From the NCBI GenBank assembly GCA_037577475.1, contig CM075192.1:29762522-29826521 (forward strand): DNA of 64,000 nt. Direction: 5' to 3'. Below, piece after piece: positions 48,901 to 60,639 of the stretch (positions are counted from its first letter, which is position 1; every line of letters begins with the position of its first letter). Source of the stretch: Chaunax sp. Z400 (Eukaryota; Chordata; Actinopteri; Lophiiformes; Chaunacidae). Made by a program: the position numbers and the translations under genes. The notes below the pieces were generated by a model. It ran no database searches. It saw only the letters and a program-made list of their open reading frames with translations, and was not told where the DNA came from.

Positions 48901-51900
48901 TAAAATAAGAGTGTTTGACACATATGTATAATATTAGTTTTTTTTCTGTCAGTTTTTAAGGTTTGAGATTTTCACTTGTTTCAAGCGATTCTGTCCTGAA
49001 TCATCTTTATCAGAAATTTTAACTCGTTACTTTTCCTGATCATGAGTGAATTAATGCTTGAAAGGCGAAACTTGAATTAGTAGAATTTTAGATCAATTTG
49101 ATCAACACTGACAACAAAACTACTTCATTGCAGGAAAAAGGAGGGAGAAACTTTGTTTTAGGAGATTTTATCTTATTTCAAGAAATCTTATCTGGAGCAC
49201 AACTTTAAAACTATTTCATATACAGTATCTTCAACAAATTGTGTGTACACATCAACCAGATGACTTTTGCTATTTAGAAATGTTTGCAAGTTTTAATTTT
49301 TGTGTTTCAATGGCAACAACTTGCTGAATACCTATTCTTAAGAAGGTTTTGAAGCACATCTTTTAAACTGGATTCTTTCTTTGACAAATTTGTATGTGTG
49401 CAGCAGGAATGATGCCAAATGTTTAGTTTTCATTACACAAATGATATATATTATATTATATTATATTACAATCAGTCTTGTATGACTGATAATAAAGAAT
49501 ATTTCTCTAACTGCTGATCCACAGCCACCACACAATGTATGTTATTGTAATACAGTCCAGTACAATGTGAATTACTTTGATTCATGCTTGATTGGTGTCA
49601 GAGTTCAGGAGTCCAGTTTAGTTCCAGAGTTGTTCCAGAGTTGAGGGGTGTCCAGTTTGGTCCCAGAGTTGAGGGGAGTCCAGTTTGGTCCCAGAGGTCA
49701 GGGGCGTCCTGTTTGGTCCCAGAGTTGAGGGGAGTCCAGTTTGGTTCCAGAGTGGTTCCAGAGTTTGGTCCCAGAGTTGAGGGGAGTCCAGTTTGGTTCC
49801 AGAGTGGTTCCAGAGTTTGGTCCCAGGGGTCAGGGGAGTCCAGTTTGTGGGTGTTTCAGTCAGAGCCTGTGAATCTGTGCAGAGAGACTGGAACCTGCAG
49901 TGAAACTTGAACTGGAGGACTTGAAGACAAAGCACGGCTCCCAGAGCGGCTGGGAACCTTCACACTGATTGTTTCTGTTCTGTTTCAGGTTACAAAACTC
50001 TGCTCAAAGGGATCTCTGGGAAATTCACCAGCAGGGACCTGGTGGCCATCATGGGGCCCTCAGGAGCTGGGAAGTCCACCCTCATGAATATCCTTGCTGG
50101 GTACAGGTGGGTACCGGCCTGCTGGACCCATGAATGTGGATCAGAGGTTTCTATCAACTCGTTTTAGCGTGAATATTATGATGCATATGTTAAATATTAA
50201 CGTGAAAATGCCAGACAGACGGTCCAGCCACTGTTTTCTTCAGAATAGAGAGCGCAAAATCCTGATCAACAGTCAGGCAGAGACCTGTATCAGTATCAGT
50301 GCAGTATTACTATGAGTTTCTGTGTTGTGGACAGGGAGACGGGGATGAAGGGGGAGATCCTGATCAACGGTCAGCCCAGAGACCTTCGCTCCTTCAGGAA
50401 GGTTTCCTGTTACATCATGCAGGACGACATGCTGCTGCCTCACCTCACTGTACATGAAGCCATGATGGTACTAAATACTACTGCATCCACGTGAAGTACT
50501 GTACATGTACTCAAAAATACAACAACTTTACAGACACAACTAATGAGTATTAAAGCCAGTGGTTGTAGTACTAAGATTCTCTACTTAAGCAGAAATACTC
50601 CATTACAAGTAAAAGTCATGTACATCTATTATTACTTGAGAAAAAGTTAAGAAATATTAGTACATTAGTGTACTTCAAGTATCAAACGTAAAAGTACTCA
50701 TTATGCAGTATACTTTGAATGTAAATACTTTTTCAATCCGTAAAGTAGTAAAACTATTAACATTTAAAAGTAAAAAACAGTAAAAAGTATTTCCCTCTGA
50801 CTCACAGTGAAGTAAAAGGATAAAGTACAAGTACCTCAAAATTGTACTCTGGTAGTGGAGGACATGACTTATTTTTCACCATTAATGCCAAATGATAGTT
50901 TTTCCTTTAGTTTACAGTGCTGCTTAGTATTGTGTGTAGTTTTGTACTACAGTCTAGACAAGTCTGATTTTGTTGAATGCAGTACTTACGAGTATTTTCT
51001 GCAGTAATCCAGTCTGATGAAGCTTGTTTCTGCAGGTTTCAGCCAACCTGAAGCTGCAGGAGAAGGTCGAGGCTCGTAGAGAGATGGTGAGTTCTGACCC
51101 CTGAAGAGGCTTGGGCATCATTTGGATCGTAACCATTCTGGTTCTGCTTTTCGGTTCTGGTTCTTGACAGCCCTCAGTTCCGGTTCTTTGAGGGGCAAGG
51201 TCTAAACAGGCCACATGCTTATTTCACAAAAGATGAACTTTATACAAGCCATTCATTATGAACAACTCAGTCGTATACTCACAACTGACTAGAATTAATC
51301 ATAACCCTGCAAACACAAAAGCAAACATCACCTAGCGTTACTGTTACAGTAGGTCAGGGTGGTGAGCAGCCAGCAGCATGCTAGCTAGCTTAGATATATT
51401 CTTATGTTTGTTTACCTAAATGTTGGTGCTTCGACGTCTGAGAGGGTAAGCAGACTTTCCACCACTGTCACTTTTCTGTGGCACTCTTCAACTTTTTCTG
51501 CTGACATTCTTCCCTTTGCTGCTAAGGTGAATGGAGGGTCACGTCATGCCACTGGCTTAGTAGCAGTAAACTGGCTACTAGCATTAGCAATCTGCAGACA
51601 TTCAAACACGGTACACTCTCTGATTTGTACACCATGTAGGTGAAGGTGTTTAGTCATGTTAGTTGCACAAAATAAGTGTGGCACAAGTGTTGTACTGTGC
51701 AAAACCAGCATTTTTCAGGGTGAAATAAAACAACTCTTTTGAGCGCCGCTTGCTGTGGTCCACGGCGGAGCCAGGCTCCAAGTACCCAGGCTCCAAGGTG
51801 TTAACTGTGAAAGCTGCATGCCACCACCACGGAAACTGAAACTTCACTTGAGTGTGAGTGAAATTTATTTAGGAACCGAAACGCAGTATCTAAATTTTAA

Positions 51901-54900
51901 ATATCGTAGCAAATCCGATGGAATCAGTTTTGGAACCAATTTGGAACAGTCTCTCGATGCCCAACCCTGCCCCTGACTATTTCCTGGTGGTATCTTAGAC
52001 ATTAAAGCAGCTGCTGGATGAGCCCTCATTTATGTTAAAGGCAAGCAACATAAAACCAGGATTTAAAAAATGAAAATGGAATGAGACTGGATAAGTGAAG
52101 CAAACATTAATAGGTAAGTGCAGGTGGATGCTGTTCAAAAAAAAAAAGTATAAGAAATAAGTACAACCAAAACTAACATCCTAAAAAACATAAAGCCTCA
52201 CATCACAAGCCTCACTTCAGTTCTGATGCTTCAGATCAGATCTGGTTGTGTTGATGGTCCATAATCACCTGTATCTAGGTCTAATGTGAGCACATCTGTC
52301 CTCCAAACAGCAGACATGTGATCAGTGATACATTTTTACATGAGTCATCTGATCACCAACAACAACACTACAAGAAGTATACAGTAGATCACATGAGGAG
52401 GGCTTGGACTGGCAGCCATAACTGTGTGTGTGTTCAGGTCCGGGAGATCCTGATGGCGCTGGGTTTACTGGACTGTGAGAAAACCAGGACATCTCACTTG
52501 TCGGGGGGTCAGAGGAAGAGACTTGCCATCGCTCTGGAGCTCGTCAACAATCCACCAGTCATGTTCTTTGACGAACCCACCAGGTCAGACAGACGTCCTG
52601 TACGAGTCTAGTTATTATCATTTTTTCAGTGTTGAGGAGACTGTTGTACGTTCTGTAGTACTTGTTCAGCATCCGTCATGTTTCAAGTCTGTTTCAAAGA
52701 ATCCTGGTGTCTGGTTTAGTCCCGGTTATGAGCAGGAGACCATGAAGCTTGTGTAAACTTGTTTTAATCATTGAAATATTTCAAAAGTTCTTAAAGATAT
52801 CAAACATGAAATCTGCCTGGTAGGAAGACAGAGCTTTCCTTTTACTCCGCCACTTTGTAAAAATGTGGCGCCTACATTACCCTCAGTGCACCTCTTCTTC
52901 TGACAGTTGTGTGGTCTTTTACCAAGACAATGCTTCTGTTCTGTGTATAAACTGAAACCAATCAGGCGTCCTTTTGTGTCTCTGTGTCTCAGCGGTTTGG
53001 ACAGCTCGTCTTGTTTCCAGGTGGTCTCTCTGCTGAAAGCTCTCGCCCAGGGAGGACGGACCGTCATCTGCACCATCCACCAACCCAGCGCCAAGCTCTT
53101 CGAACTCTTCGACAAGGTGATCACACACAGCAATACATTACCCAACAGCACCCGAGGTACAAACCCATTCATTGGGTGGGCATTGCTAATACGACAAATA
53201 CGAGTTGGAGGCTAAATAATTCAACCCCCATTTTAAATTAGGTTTATTGGCAACATCTACTATTGATCAGCTGTTTCTAATAACCAAATCAAAGATGGCG
53301 GTGGCTCGGTGAGGCTCTGGGGCTGCTTTGCTTCCTGGACCACTGGAAACCTGCAGCATGTAGAGGGTCAGATGGATTCCATCAAGGATCAGGAAATCCT
53401 AGACGAAAACGTCTCCATCTGTGAGGAAGATGAAGCTTGGCCGTCATTGGACGTTCCAAAAGGACAATGATCCCAAGCAGACCTCAGAGTCCACCAAGGC
53501 CTGGTTTCAGAAGAAGTCCTGGATCATTCTAGAGGCCGTCACAGTCGCCTGACTGGAATCCATAGAAAATCTCTGGTGGGATCTGAAGAAGGAGGTTGCA
53601 GCAGGTAAACCAGGAATATTCCAGAACTGGAGGCCTTTGTCCATGAGGAATGGGCTAAGATTCCTCAGGAACGCTGCCAGAAGCTGGTGTCTGGATGTGC
53701 ATCAGGTTTGCAGCAGGTCATAGCAGCTAAAGGGTCTACAGAGAACTAGAGACGCTGGTTATTGCAAACAGCTGATCAGATGTTCTGTGTGTTCCAGCTG
53801 TACGTTCTGAGTCAGGGTCAGTGTATCTACAGAGGGAACGTCTCCAGTCTGGTTCCTTACCTGAGAGAACTCGGACTCAACTGTCCCACCTACCACAACC
53901 CTGCTGACTTCGGTAAGAAACATCACCTGTGTGTCACAGCACATTGTGATTCCATCTGATTTATATAACCTGTTTGGAGGGAGCTGTAAGTACAGCTTTG
54001 AAGTACTTTTACTTCAATTCATGGTCATTTCTGCTTCTGCTGCGCTACATCTGAAAGGTGATTATTATTGACGGATTTAACTACTTAATACATAAAATAT
54101 GAAACCCTCAAATATTCATCAAGTAATAAAGTTATTTGAGCTTTGAGCCACAACAAATTCTAACATATTCATCATTAATAATAATTCAAAATGAACAAGT
54201 ACTTTAAATGTTGATACTTTTAAAAATTCAAGTACCTTTTCTTAATAATTACAGTACTTTCAATGAAGTAATATTGTAAATGCATGACTTTTACTTGTAA
54301 AGTCTATATTGTAGTATTGTTCCTGGACTAGCCAGCATGCGGTCATGTGAGCCTTTGGTGTCCTCAGTGATGGAGGTGGCGTCTGGAGAGTATGGAGACC
54401 AGATGGTCCGACTGGTGAAAGCCGTCCAGAACCGAACCTGTGAGAAGGATCATCAGACTGAACTTAACGGAGACACGAACCTCCACCCGTTCCCGTGGCA
54501 GCGCCCAGAGGAGGTGGAAAACAAACACACCACACATTTACACACTCAGCAACCAGCTATCAGTCATTTTCTGTTGATCAACGAATTGATAAAATAATCC
54601 TTTCATGCAGTTTTCTTTTAGTTGAGTTTCATACATATGAAACATGTATATATATCATAAGGAGTTCCTGTTAAATGAGTCATTAATCAGTGACCTGCTG
54701 TCTTTGTTGACCAGGAGAGTTCATCGTCTGAAGGTTGTCACAGTTTCTCTGCCAGCTGCATGACTCAGTTCTCCATCCTGTTCAGAAGGACGTTCCTAAG
54801 CATCCTCAGAGACTCGGTGAGAAAACACCAGCAGCTGACGTTAGGTCACACCCATTCAGAACAGGCAGACTGACATCAACGTTCTCATTGGTCGAGCAGG

Positions 54901-57842
54901 TGCTGACTCACCTGAGGATCTCCTCTCACATCGGGATCGGCGTTCTGATTGGTCTGCTGTACCTGGGCATCGGGAACGAGGCCAAGAAAGTCCTCAGTAA
55001 CTCAGGCTTCCTCTTCTTCTCCATGTTGTTCCTCATGTTCGCTGCTCTGATGCCCACAGTGCTCACATGTGAGTCCGTCACACCATTAATGCTTATTTTA
55101 AAATATACAACATATGGAACCCACCCAACGTGACCCCCCCCCCCCAAAAAAAAGGCACAAAATATTAGATTTATGGAATTTACGTAATTTATACAAGCAC
55201 ACATTTCATTTGCACTCTCCTCTGCTCTGCTCTGCTCTGGTCTGGGGTTCCTACCGAGGGCGTGGCTTATCCATGCTTCACACACAGACACACAGAGCGA
55301 AGTAGAGGAGACAGGCTGAGTGTCAGTAACCTGAGTTCAGGACGAAGTCGGTTCGTTACATGTAATAAAATTGAGGATACAGGATTGGGTTCCGTCCCGT
55401 CATGTCGGTCATGTTTAGTTTCCAGAGCCTAATTTTAAATGTTAAATATTTTTCCACCAAACATTCCACACACAACAACCAAATATTGAAGTACTTTTAG
55501 CCTCTACATTTTATCTGTTTCCATGGTTACAAGTTGAATTTAGGCTCGTTCTGTGAATTGTCTCAGATGAAGGTTTCTGGGGCATAATTAAAAAACTTAC
55601 ATATATTTTCACCAAACTTTATGTACAAATCTCTCGTGAACAGGAGAGATGCATTTTATCTATTTTACTTTTTAAAAAACTTTTTCTAAGATATGAAATT
55701 AACTGTGACAACTTGATGTGTTTTGCATATGCAAGCATGTGATTGGAACACGGGGCTGAAATGCTGTCATGCAAGGATGGTTTTCCTGTTCCGCATGTTT
55801 TTCTAATGTTCATGCCTGGTTGTTCTTATGTGCTCTAGTTTTGATACTAATTAAACCCCATCCATTATTCAGAATGTTATTTTCTATGACAGCCCTGCAG
55901 ATGTTAGTGAACTGAGGATGTGTAGCCATGTTGATACAACATTTATAATTACACAATCTAAGCTGTGTAGAAGCAGGAGGGTGAACCAGGGCTTAAAGAT
56001 GTTTCATACATCTAAAGACCACAGATCTGAGATCTGCATTTGTCAGAACATGAAAACCAGGCCCAGCCAATAAAATGGACTCTACAATGGGATTCAGCTT
56101 TTAAATGAACATTTTATGGTACTTTAGTGTCTTTAAAGTGTTCTTTTGTTTTGTGCTTCAGTTCCTCTGGAGATGGGAGTCTTCCTGAGAGAACACTTGA
56201 ACTACTGGTACAGTCTGAAGGCCTATTACCTTGCCAAAACCATGGCGGACGTCCCCTTCCAGGTAACTTTACACCAACCAAACTATCACACGACAATGCA
56301 GGTCAGTCTGAGTGAGCTTAAATGTTCACTGTTTGCAAAACAACATCTGTTAGAAAGTGTCAGCAGTAAAAGTATTTTTTCTGCCAAGATGTGTTTTTGT
56401 TTAAAAGAATCACTCTGAACGGAAAATAGATTTTTTGAGTATGGTGTTCAAAATGTAAAACATTGTTTACAGTCACATATCCTGTCCTTTTTGGCCAGTG
56501 TTCCTGCTGTACTGTACTTCGCTCTCTGTCCTCTGTACAGGTAATATTCCCGGTGGTGTATTGCAGTATTGTGTACTGGATGACTGCTCAGCCTTCAGAC
56601 GCCGGGCGCTTCTTCCTCTTCCTGTCTTTGGGGATTCTGACCTCTCTGGTGGCTCAGAGTCTGGGTCTGCTGATCGGAGCCGCCTCCACCTCGCTGCAGG
56701 TCCGTCACATTAAACTCACCTGTGTGCGCTCAGACAGGTGGGCTCACCTGCTCACTGAGGTGTGTGTTTTCCTGCAGGTGGCGACGTTTGTTGGTCCGGT
56801 CACAGCGATCCCTGTTCTGTTGTTCTCTGGGTTCTTCGTGAGTTTTGACACCATCCCCTGGTACCTGCAGTGGATGTCCTACATCTCCTATGTCAGGTGG
56901 GGGGGGGCGCTGTTTGATTAAATCACCGCAACTGTTAACAGAGAGAGAAGAAGAGAGACACTGAGGTCGTTTTTGTAGTTGAGTTTGTTCATATGTGGTA
57001 TTATAAGTCGTCCCCTCATGAGTAATCGGATGTCACTCCCCGACTCTAACTTAATGTACAACATTTACTGAATGTTCCAGGAGGCCCCCAAAAATTAAGA
57101 ATTCATCAGTTTCACAAAGTTTATAATGATTCTCTAACTCAACAATCATCAGGAACGTTCCCACGTTCCTAAATAATGCAGCTGCTTCCAAGAAGCAGCT
57201 GCATTATTTAGGTATTACTGTATGTGAAAAATATGACATGTTTACCATCAATAAAATCATGAATTTGGGTTCAATCAGTGTAAACAGCTAAAACAGCTGC
57301 TGAACAGGTCAGACTCACTTCAGACAAGCTGGTTTAGTAATGTCGCCACAAACTCTTTACAAGAAACAACTTTGTGTTGATTTAATACTGAAGACACCAA
57401 GGATCTAGAATTTCGTTTCTTGTGACTCAACTCTCAAAAATGATCAAAAACAGAAGAAAAGAAATGTCCTTGAGGAACACAGGTTCAGGGTTCAACAACC
57501 ACTGAGTCTGATCCCGTCAAACTTTGTAGGTTCATTTGAATAGTTTTAGAAAACAGATTAAGTTTTTTGTCCAAAGACAACAAATTATCTCGACTGACCT
57601 GTGTTGTGTTCAGGTACGGTTTCGAGGGCGTCATTCTGTCCATCTATGGTCTGGACCGAGAGGATCTTCACTGTGACGAAGACGACACTTGTCACTTCCA
57701 AAAGTCTGAGGCCATTTTGAAGGAGCTGGACATGCTGGATGCCAAACTCTACCTGGATTTCATCATCCTCGCCATCTTCTTCTTCTCTCTGAGGCTCATC
57801 GCTTACTTTGTCCTCCGCTACAAGATCAGTGCTGAGAGGTAG
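40651..57842 (+). CDS. abcg1: ABCG1, sterol-exporting ABC half-transporter
   Basis: Half-transporter (one ATPase domain, then one membrane domain) that dimerises and moves cholesterol toward HDL from plasma/endosomal membranes (known for ABCG1). Coding exons: 40651-40713, 43550-43796, 49989-50106, 50335-50467, 51036-51086, 52438-52583, 52993-53116, 53798-53912, 54368-54513, 54715-54816, 54900-55068, 56162-56262, 56541-56699, 56778-56896, 57614-57842. These sum to 2022 bases, 673 residues, matching the family. Start MACLMAAWSVHN as in ABCG1; an in-frame ATG six bases upstream (40645) and another at 40612 also exist. Walker A GPSGAGKS at 126-133, Q-loop near Q172, signature LSGGQ 225-229, Walker B VMFFDEP 245-251, H-loop H282. 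The membrane domain follows (THLRISSHIGIGVLIGLLYL, FVGPVTAIPVLLFSGFFVSF), ending YFVLRYKISAER. ABCG1 is favoured over ABCG4 by the N-terminus (HLKKVDNNLTEAQRFSSLPR) and C-terminus. Confidence 0.96.
40722..41130. repeat. 11-base minisatellite directly after abcg1 exon 1
   Basis: About 36 copies of CTGGACACATA / CTGGACACATG (some CTAGACACATA or CTGGACATATA), starting 10 bases inside intron 1. Open on several frames of both strands, giving artefactual CVQHVSSMCP or TCWTHAGHMLD frames of up to 147 codons, two of which overlap real exon 1. Confidence 0.96.
41131..43549. other. Remainder of abcg1 intron 1
   Basis: No coding exon recognised. Holds AT-rich sequence, a TGATGATGATGG/GGTGGT run at 42943-42976, and the transposable-element copy at 42100-42480. 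Confidence 0.6.
42100..42480 (-). mobile_element. Transposable-element copy, inverted relative to 16195-16320 and 21190-21420
   Basis: On the minus strand this locus joins in one piece the segments otherwise seen separately: CAGATCCATCAGAAAAATGA through GATGTCATC (as at 16200-16300), then ACAATGCACAGCAGCTTAAC through ACACAGTCCAGGTTCATACA (as at 21200-21400). It is the most informative copy for reconstructing the order of the family's parts. No intact frame. Confidence 0.65.
48030..48460. repeat. Minisatellite with repeated 3' splice-site-like units in abcg1 intron 2
   Basis: First half: a 40-base unit made of two 20-mers, CGGTTTGGTTTCCTGTGCAG and CTGGTAGGTTTCCCGTGCAG, about five to six times. 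Second half: 27-base units of the form CGGTTTGGTTTCTGGTTTCC plus CGTGCAG. About 16 of the units end in TTTCC(T/C)GTGCAG. The 157- and 162-codon minus-strand frames here are repeat artefacts. Confidence 0.95.
49600..49860. repeat. GAGTCCAGTTTGGTTCCAGA minisatellite
   Basis: Irregular units of about 25-55 bases sharing GGGGAGTCCAGTTTGGT(C/T)CCAGAGT, ending about 130 bases before the abcg1 exon 3 acceptor. Translated frames in both directions are artefacts. Confidence 0.92.
50505..50860. repeat. TACTTTTACT-type dispersed repeat in abcg1 intron 4
   Basis: Words such as AGCAGAAATACTCCATTACA, GTACTTCAAGTATCAAACGT and AAAAGTACTCATTATGCAGT are shared with 39340-39400 and belong to a common spiny-rayed-fish interspersed repeat. 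Confidence 0.65.
51109..51966 (-). mobile_element. hAT-like transposon remnant with BED-finger relic
   Basis: The ends GCTTGGGCATCA (51109) and TCGATGCCCAACC (to 51966) form short imperfect inverted repeats. On the minus strand, about 51660-51430, a broken frame reads MTKHLHLHGVQIRECTVFE and continues with AEKVEECHRKVT. This resembles the BED zinc finger and following part of ZBED/hAT transposases. The rest is deleted: 860 bases against about 3 kb for a full element. It lies in abcg1 intron 5, antisense. End assignment and family are inference. Confidence 0.6.
53280..53755 (+). mobile_element. Tc1-like transposase 3' fragment in abcg1 intron 7
   Basis: Broken frames give NDPKQTSESTKAWFQKKSWI and IENLWWDLKKEVAAGK, matching the catalytic DD34E region and C-terminus of Tc1-like transposases. 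GGTGGCTCGGTGAGGCTCTGG at the 5' side is the typical GGGSVMVWGCF-coding area. There are several frame breaks, and the 5' part of the element is missing. It belongs to a different Tc1 group from the element at 39446-40146, judged by the sequence around NPIENLW. Confidence 0.85.
54000..54310. repeat. TACTTTTACT-type dispersed repeat in abcg1 intron 8
   Basis: Contains AGTACTTTTACTTCAATTCA and ATGCATGACTTTTACTTGTA, words of the same interspersed family as 39040-39445 and 50505-50860. Confidence 0.6.
57168..57212. repeat. Perfect 21-base inverted repeat with 3-base loop
   Basis: Left arm 57168-57188, loop CAA at 57189-57191, right arm 57192-57212. The arms are exact reverse complements; the core is AATGCAGCTGCTTC and its complement. 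It lies in abcg1 intron 14, about 270 bases after exon 14. Confidence 0.95.
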
Positions 57843-57941
57843 ACCAGGACCAGGACCAGGACCGGCATTTAGGACAAACCTTTAGGCCAAGGTTAATGTT
57901 TAGCTACGTGGAATGACTGAAGCTTCTTTGGCTCGCTGTTA

Positions 57942-57947
57942 AATAAA
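57942..57947 (+). terminator. abcg1: abcg1 polyadenylation signal (proximal)
   Basis: AATAAA 100 bases after the stop codon. A second AATAAA at 58173-58178 could serve a longer 3' UTR. Confidence 0.65.
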
Positions 57948-57949
57948 TG

Positions 57950-60060
57950 ACATGATGACAGGAAGTGAGTGTCATTCGTGGACATAATGAGGTCAGGAGC
58001 TGGTCTCCTGCTTCCTGTTGGTTTAACTGTGCCACAAACTGAAACTGTCCTTCAGGTGAGGAAGAGGGACAGAATGGATGGAGACGTCATTCATTTATTT
58101 CATGTCTGAGGTGAAGAAACACAAATATTATGTATCTCAGACAGTTTATACGTAAAGAAAAATGATTTCCTTAATAAACTTTACTTACTCCCATATTTCT
58201 GGCGTATTTCTTTAACAACACTGAGCTGGTCTGTGAGAATGGAGTCATACAGTTTTTCTAACATTACTATTCTAATGTGTTCTTTTGCAGCAGTTTGCAA
58301 ACATTCACTCAGCAAACATTTGATTTAGCAGCTGTAATAGAAGCGATTATTATGTGAAGTCAGTGAGAATCTAAAACAGCTGTTGCATAAATAGGAAGGT
58401 AACTTGTGAGGGAACACTGAGCCTCGATGGAGGTTTGTTATCTCCGAACGTGAACAGCTGTTATTACATAACAGAGTCGACTCAATATAAAAAGTTTGAC
58501 GACAGAAGTTTTAATCAGATGTTTTCATCCGTAACTAAACTGGGAGGCTGCTTCATCCTCAGGTGATGCTGCAGCTTCTTAATGAAGTCCCTCAGGTCAA
58601 AGGTCATTTCAGCATGTCAACATGTTTGTCCCCGAGGCATCTTCACATTAGCCAGAGTTTCCATTAATTCCCTCTGAAGCAAATTACAGTCAGAGCTGTT
58701 AACCAGTGAGACCAATCATCCTGATCAGACCTCAACGCTGGACTCACTGGTCCACAGAGGACTGGTCCCCTCAGACCTTGCTGTGACAGCACACCTCAGG
58801 ACGGACACATTAGAGAGAGGGATGATTTTAGATCAGGAAAACATCCAGACTCTTTTAGTGAAGAACACAAGAGCTGCTACTGTCGCACAAAACAAACCAT
58901 CCTGAAGACTTCCTTTAACCCTCTATGGTCACACTGACGTCTCTCTTCATATATTCAAATCATTATTCAGTCCAATTTGATCTCAGTTTCTACCATTTAG
59001 TGAAAGAAGAATGAAAGACAAGAGACTTTTACTCAAAACGATAAAATAAATGTCATTTTAGACATTTATAGTCCATTTATCTACTGTTCTAATCAAATAT
59101 TCCACTATTCAATACTAACCCAAGACTTTGGTAAACCCATTTCAAGCACCAAAACATTTCATACACATCAGTAAAGGTGTGTTTACGCAAGAGATTCGAA
59201 GAATTTCAGAAATCAGGATTCAACTTTTTAGCTAAATATTTATCTTCCTCCAGAAAGATGACGTTGTGCTGTAGATTTTGATATAAAACTGGTCTCTTGT
59301 GCTCAAGCATCTTAAAATGGTGAATTTAAGATGAGATGAAAAAATTCCTCTCAGGTTCAATAATCATGTCAGTGCTGGAACATGTTTAGCTTAGCAGACC
59401 TGCTAACCTGGGTGACGACCTGAGTTGCTGCTGAAGTGCTTTGAGACTTAGGCCTTTATTGGACAGTCAGACAGGAATCAAGGGAGGACTATGACATGAA
59501 ATAAAGGCCCACAGCTGGAATCGTACTTGTTTACATGGCAGCCATCGTCTTTAATTTGTGCATTTTACACTTCTAAGGATTTTGAAGCTCGTGTGTGTTT
59601 TTAACTCAATGTCCGACAACATATTGAGTCAAACCGGTTGGAGGACTGAAAACTGTATCAGTTCCTTGACGGGCGTCTTTGAGGTACAATGACACAGGAA
59701 TGTTTACGTCTATCTTTGTGAGACCAGAAACCACTCAGAGCCCAAATGTCCACCAACACAATTGTGACTAAAACCTGAACAATTACAAAATAGTTGTCTA
59801 TACCTAGGAACTTTAAATTGATTGGCTTATTATTAATTTTCATTATATTGGCCAAAAAGGCCCTAACTTGCAATGCTGGAGAAAGTGAAAAAGTGATCTA
59901 GAATCCACATCTGTACCCCAACCCACCTCAAATTTTAATCAACTCTTCCTTTGCCCAAGATCCACCCTTGGATCAAATTTCAACAAAATCTGTCAGCAAT
60001 TTTTCAACATACCTTGTGGACAAAAAGGCAATGACAATCGATAATAGACATTGCATAATT
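57950..60060. other. Gene-free interval downstream of abcg1
   Basis: No convincing coding frame. 59450-59550 (CCTTTATTGGACAGTCAGAC, GGAATCGTACTTGTTTACAT) looks like a worn tRNA-SINE on the minus strand. The rest is AT-rich sequence without visible structure. Confidence 0.55.
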
Positions 60061-60062
60061 TG

Positions 60063-60362
60063 GTTGGCTGTAGCTTAGTGGTAGAGCGGTCGTCCACTTA
60101 TCAGAAGGTCGATGGTTCGATCACCAGCCCCTGCAGTCTACATGTCGAAGTGTCCTTGGGCAAAATACTGAACCCTAAATTGCTCCAGTATCTGATCCAT
60201 TGGTGTGTGAATGGTTACTGCTCCTAATGAGCAGGTGGAGCCTTGCATGGTATGAATGTAACCACTGTATGAATGTTGGTGTGAATGGGTGAATGGATGA
60301 ATGCTGGCTGGTGTTGTAAAGCTTTGATTGGTCAGTCAGACTAGAAAGGTTCTATAAGTCCA
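60063..60362 (+). mobile_element. tRNA-derived SINE with conserved central part
   Basis: Head: TAGCTTAGTGGTAGAGCGGT (A box) and GATGGTTCGATCACC (B box), 32 bases apart as in a tRNA. Body: ACATGTCGAAGTGTCCTTGG GCAAAATACTGAACCC, a block shared by fish V-type SINEs. Tail: GTTGTAAAGCTTTGATTGGT and GAAAGGTTCTATAAGTCCA, resembling a LINE-type 3' tail. It is one of the more complete SINEs here. The head is not a functional tRNA because the acceptor stem is absent. Confidence 0.8.
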
Positions 60363-60484
60363 TGATTGGCCGAGATAATTATTACCATGGTGGATATCCA
60401 CAGAAGGACGAAGTCAAGAAAACGTCAGTTTCAACATCATAGATGGATTTCCACTTCCTGTAATGATCTCAGTTGATTTATAAA

Positions 60485-60550
60485 TGGCTCATGAATCCCT
60501 TCATGTATGGCCTACAAATGTCTAAGATACGAAAAACATCTTTCTGTCAA
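60485..60550 (+). pseudogene. Olfactory receptor C-terminal fragment
   Basis: Reads LMNPFMYGLQMSKIRKTSFC, nearly the same as residues 286-306 of the intact receptor at 62137-63132 (LMNPFMYGLQLSKIRKTFSFC). Nothing upstream (60366-60480) continues the seven-helix frame, so this is a 5'-truncated relic. It is about 1.6 kb upstream of the intact gene, showing that a tandem receptor copy once existed. Confidence 0.85.
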
Positions 60551-60639
60551 GACCACATTCATGAATATAGTCAGAGTTGTTCAGAAGATACGTGTTATTT
60601 CAAGCGTTTTTTTCACCAAAATAGGGGCGGAGTGGAAGA

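Larger units (their letters stand above)
43797..49988. other. abcg1 intron 2 (6.2 kb), repeats but no gene seen
   Basis: Holds a TACTTTTACT-type repeat with a three-copy 34-base tandem (43985-44345), AT-rich sequence, the minisatellites at 48030-48460 and 49600-49860, CAT/ATC runs near 48768-48800, and a short TATTA tandem at about 49448-49468. Open frames of 60-162 codons show no known domain, and the longer ones lie over minisatellites. Confidence 0.6.

Noticed and set aside
57168..57212. MicroRNA precursor
   Set aside because: Arms of 21 bases with a 3-base loop are too short for Drosha/Dicer substrates; kept only as a structural oddity.
60063..60135. Functional tRNA gene on the plus strand
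   Set aside because: Same reasoning: promoter boxes without closing stems, followed by a conserved SINE body and tail.
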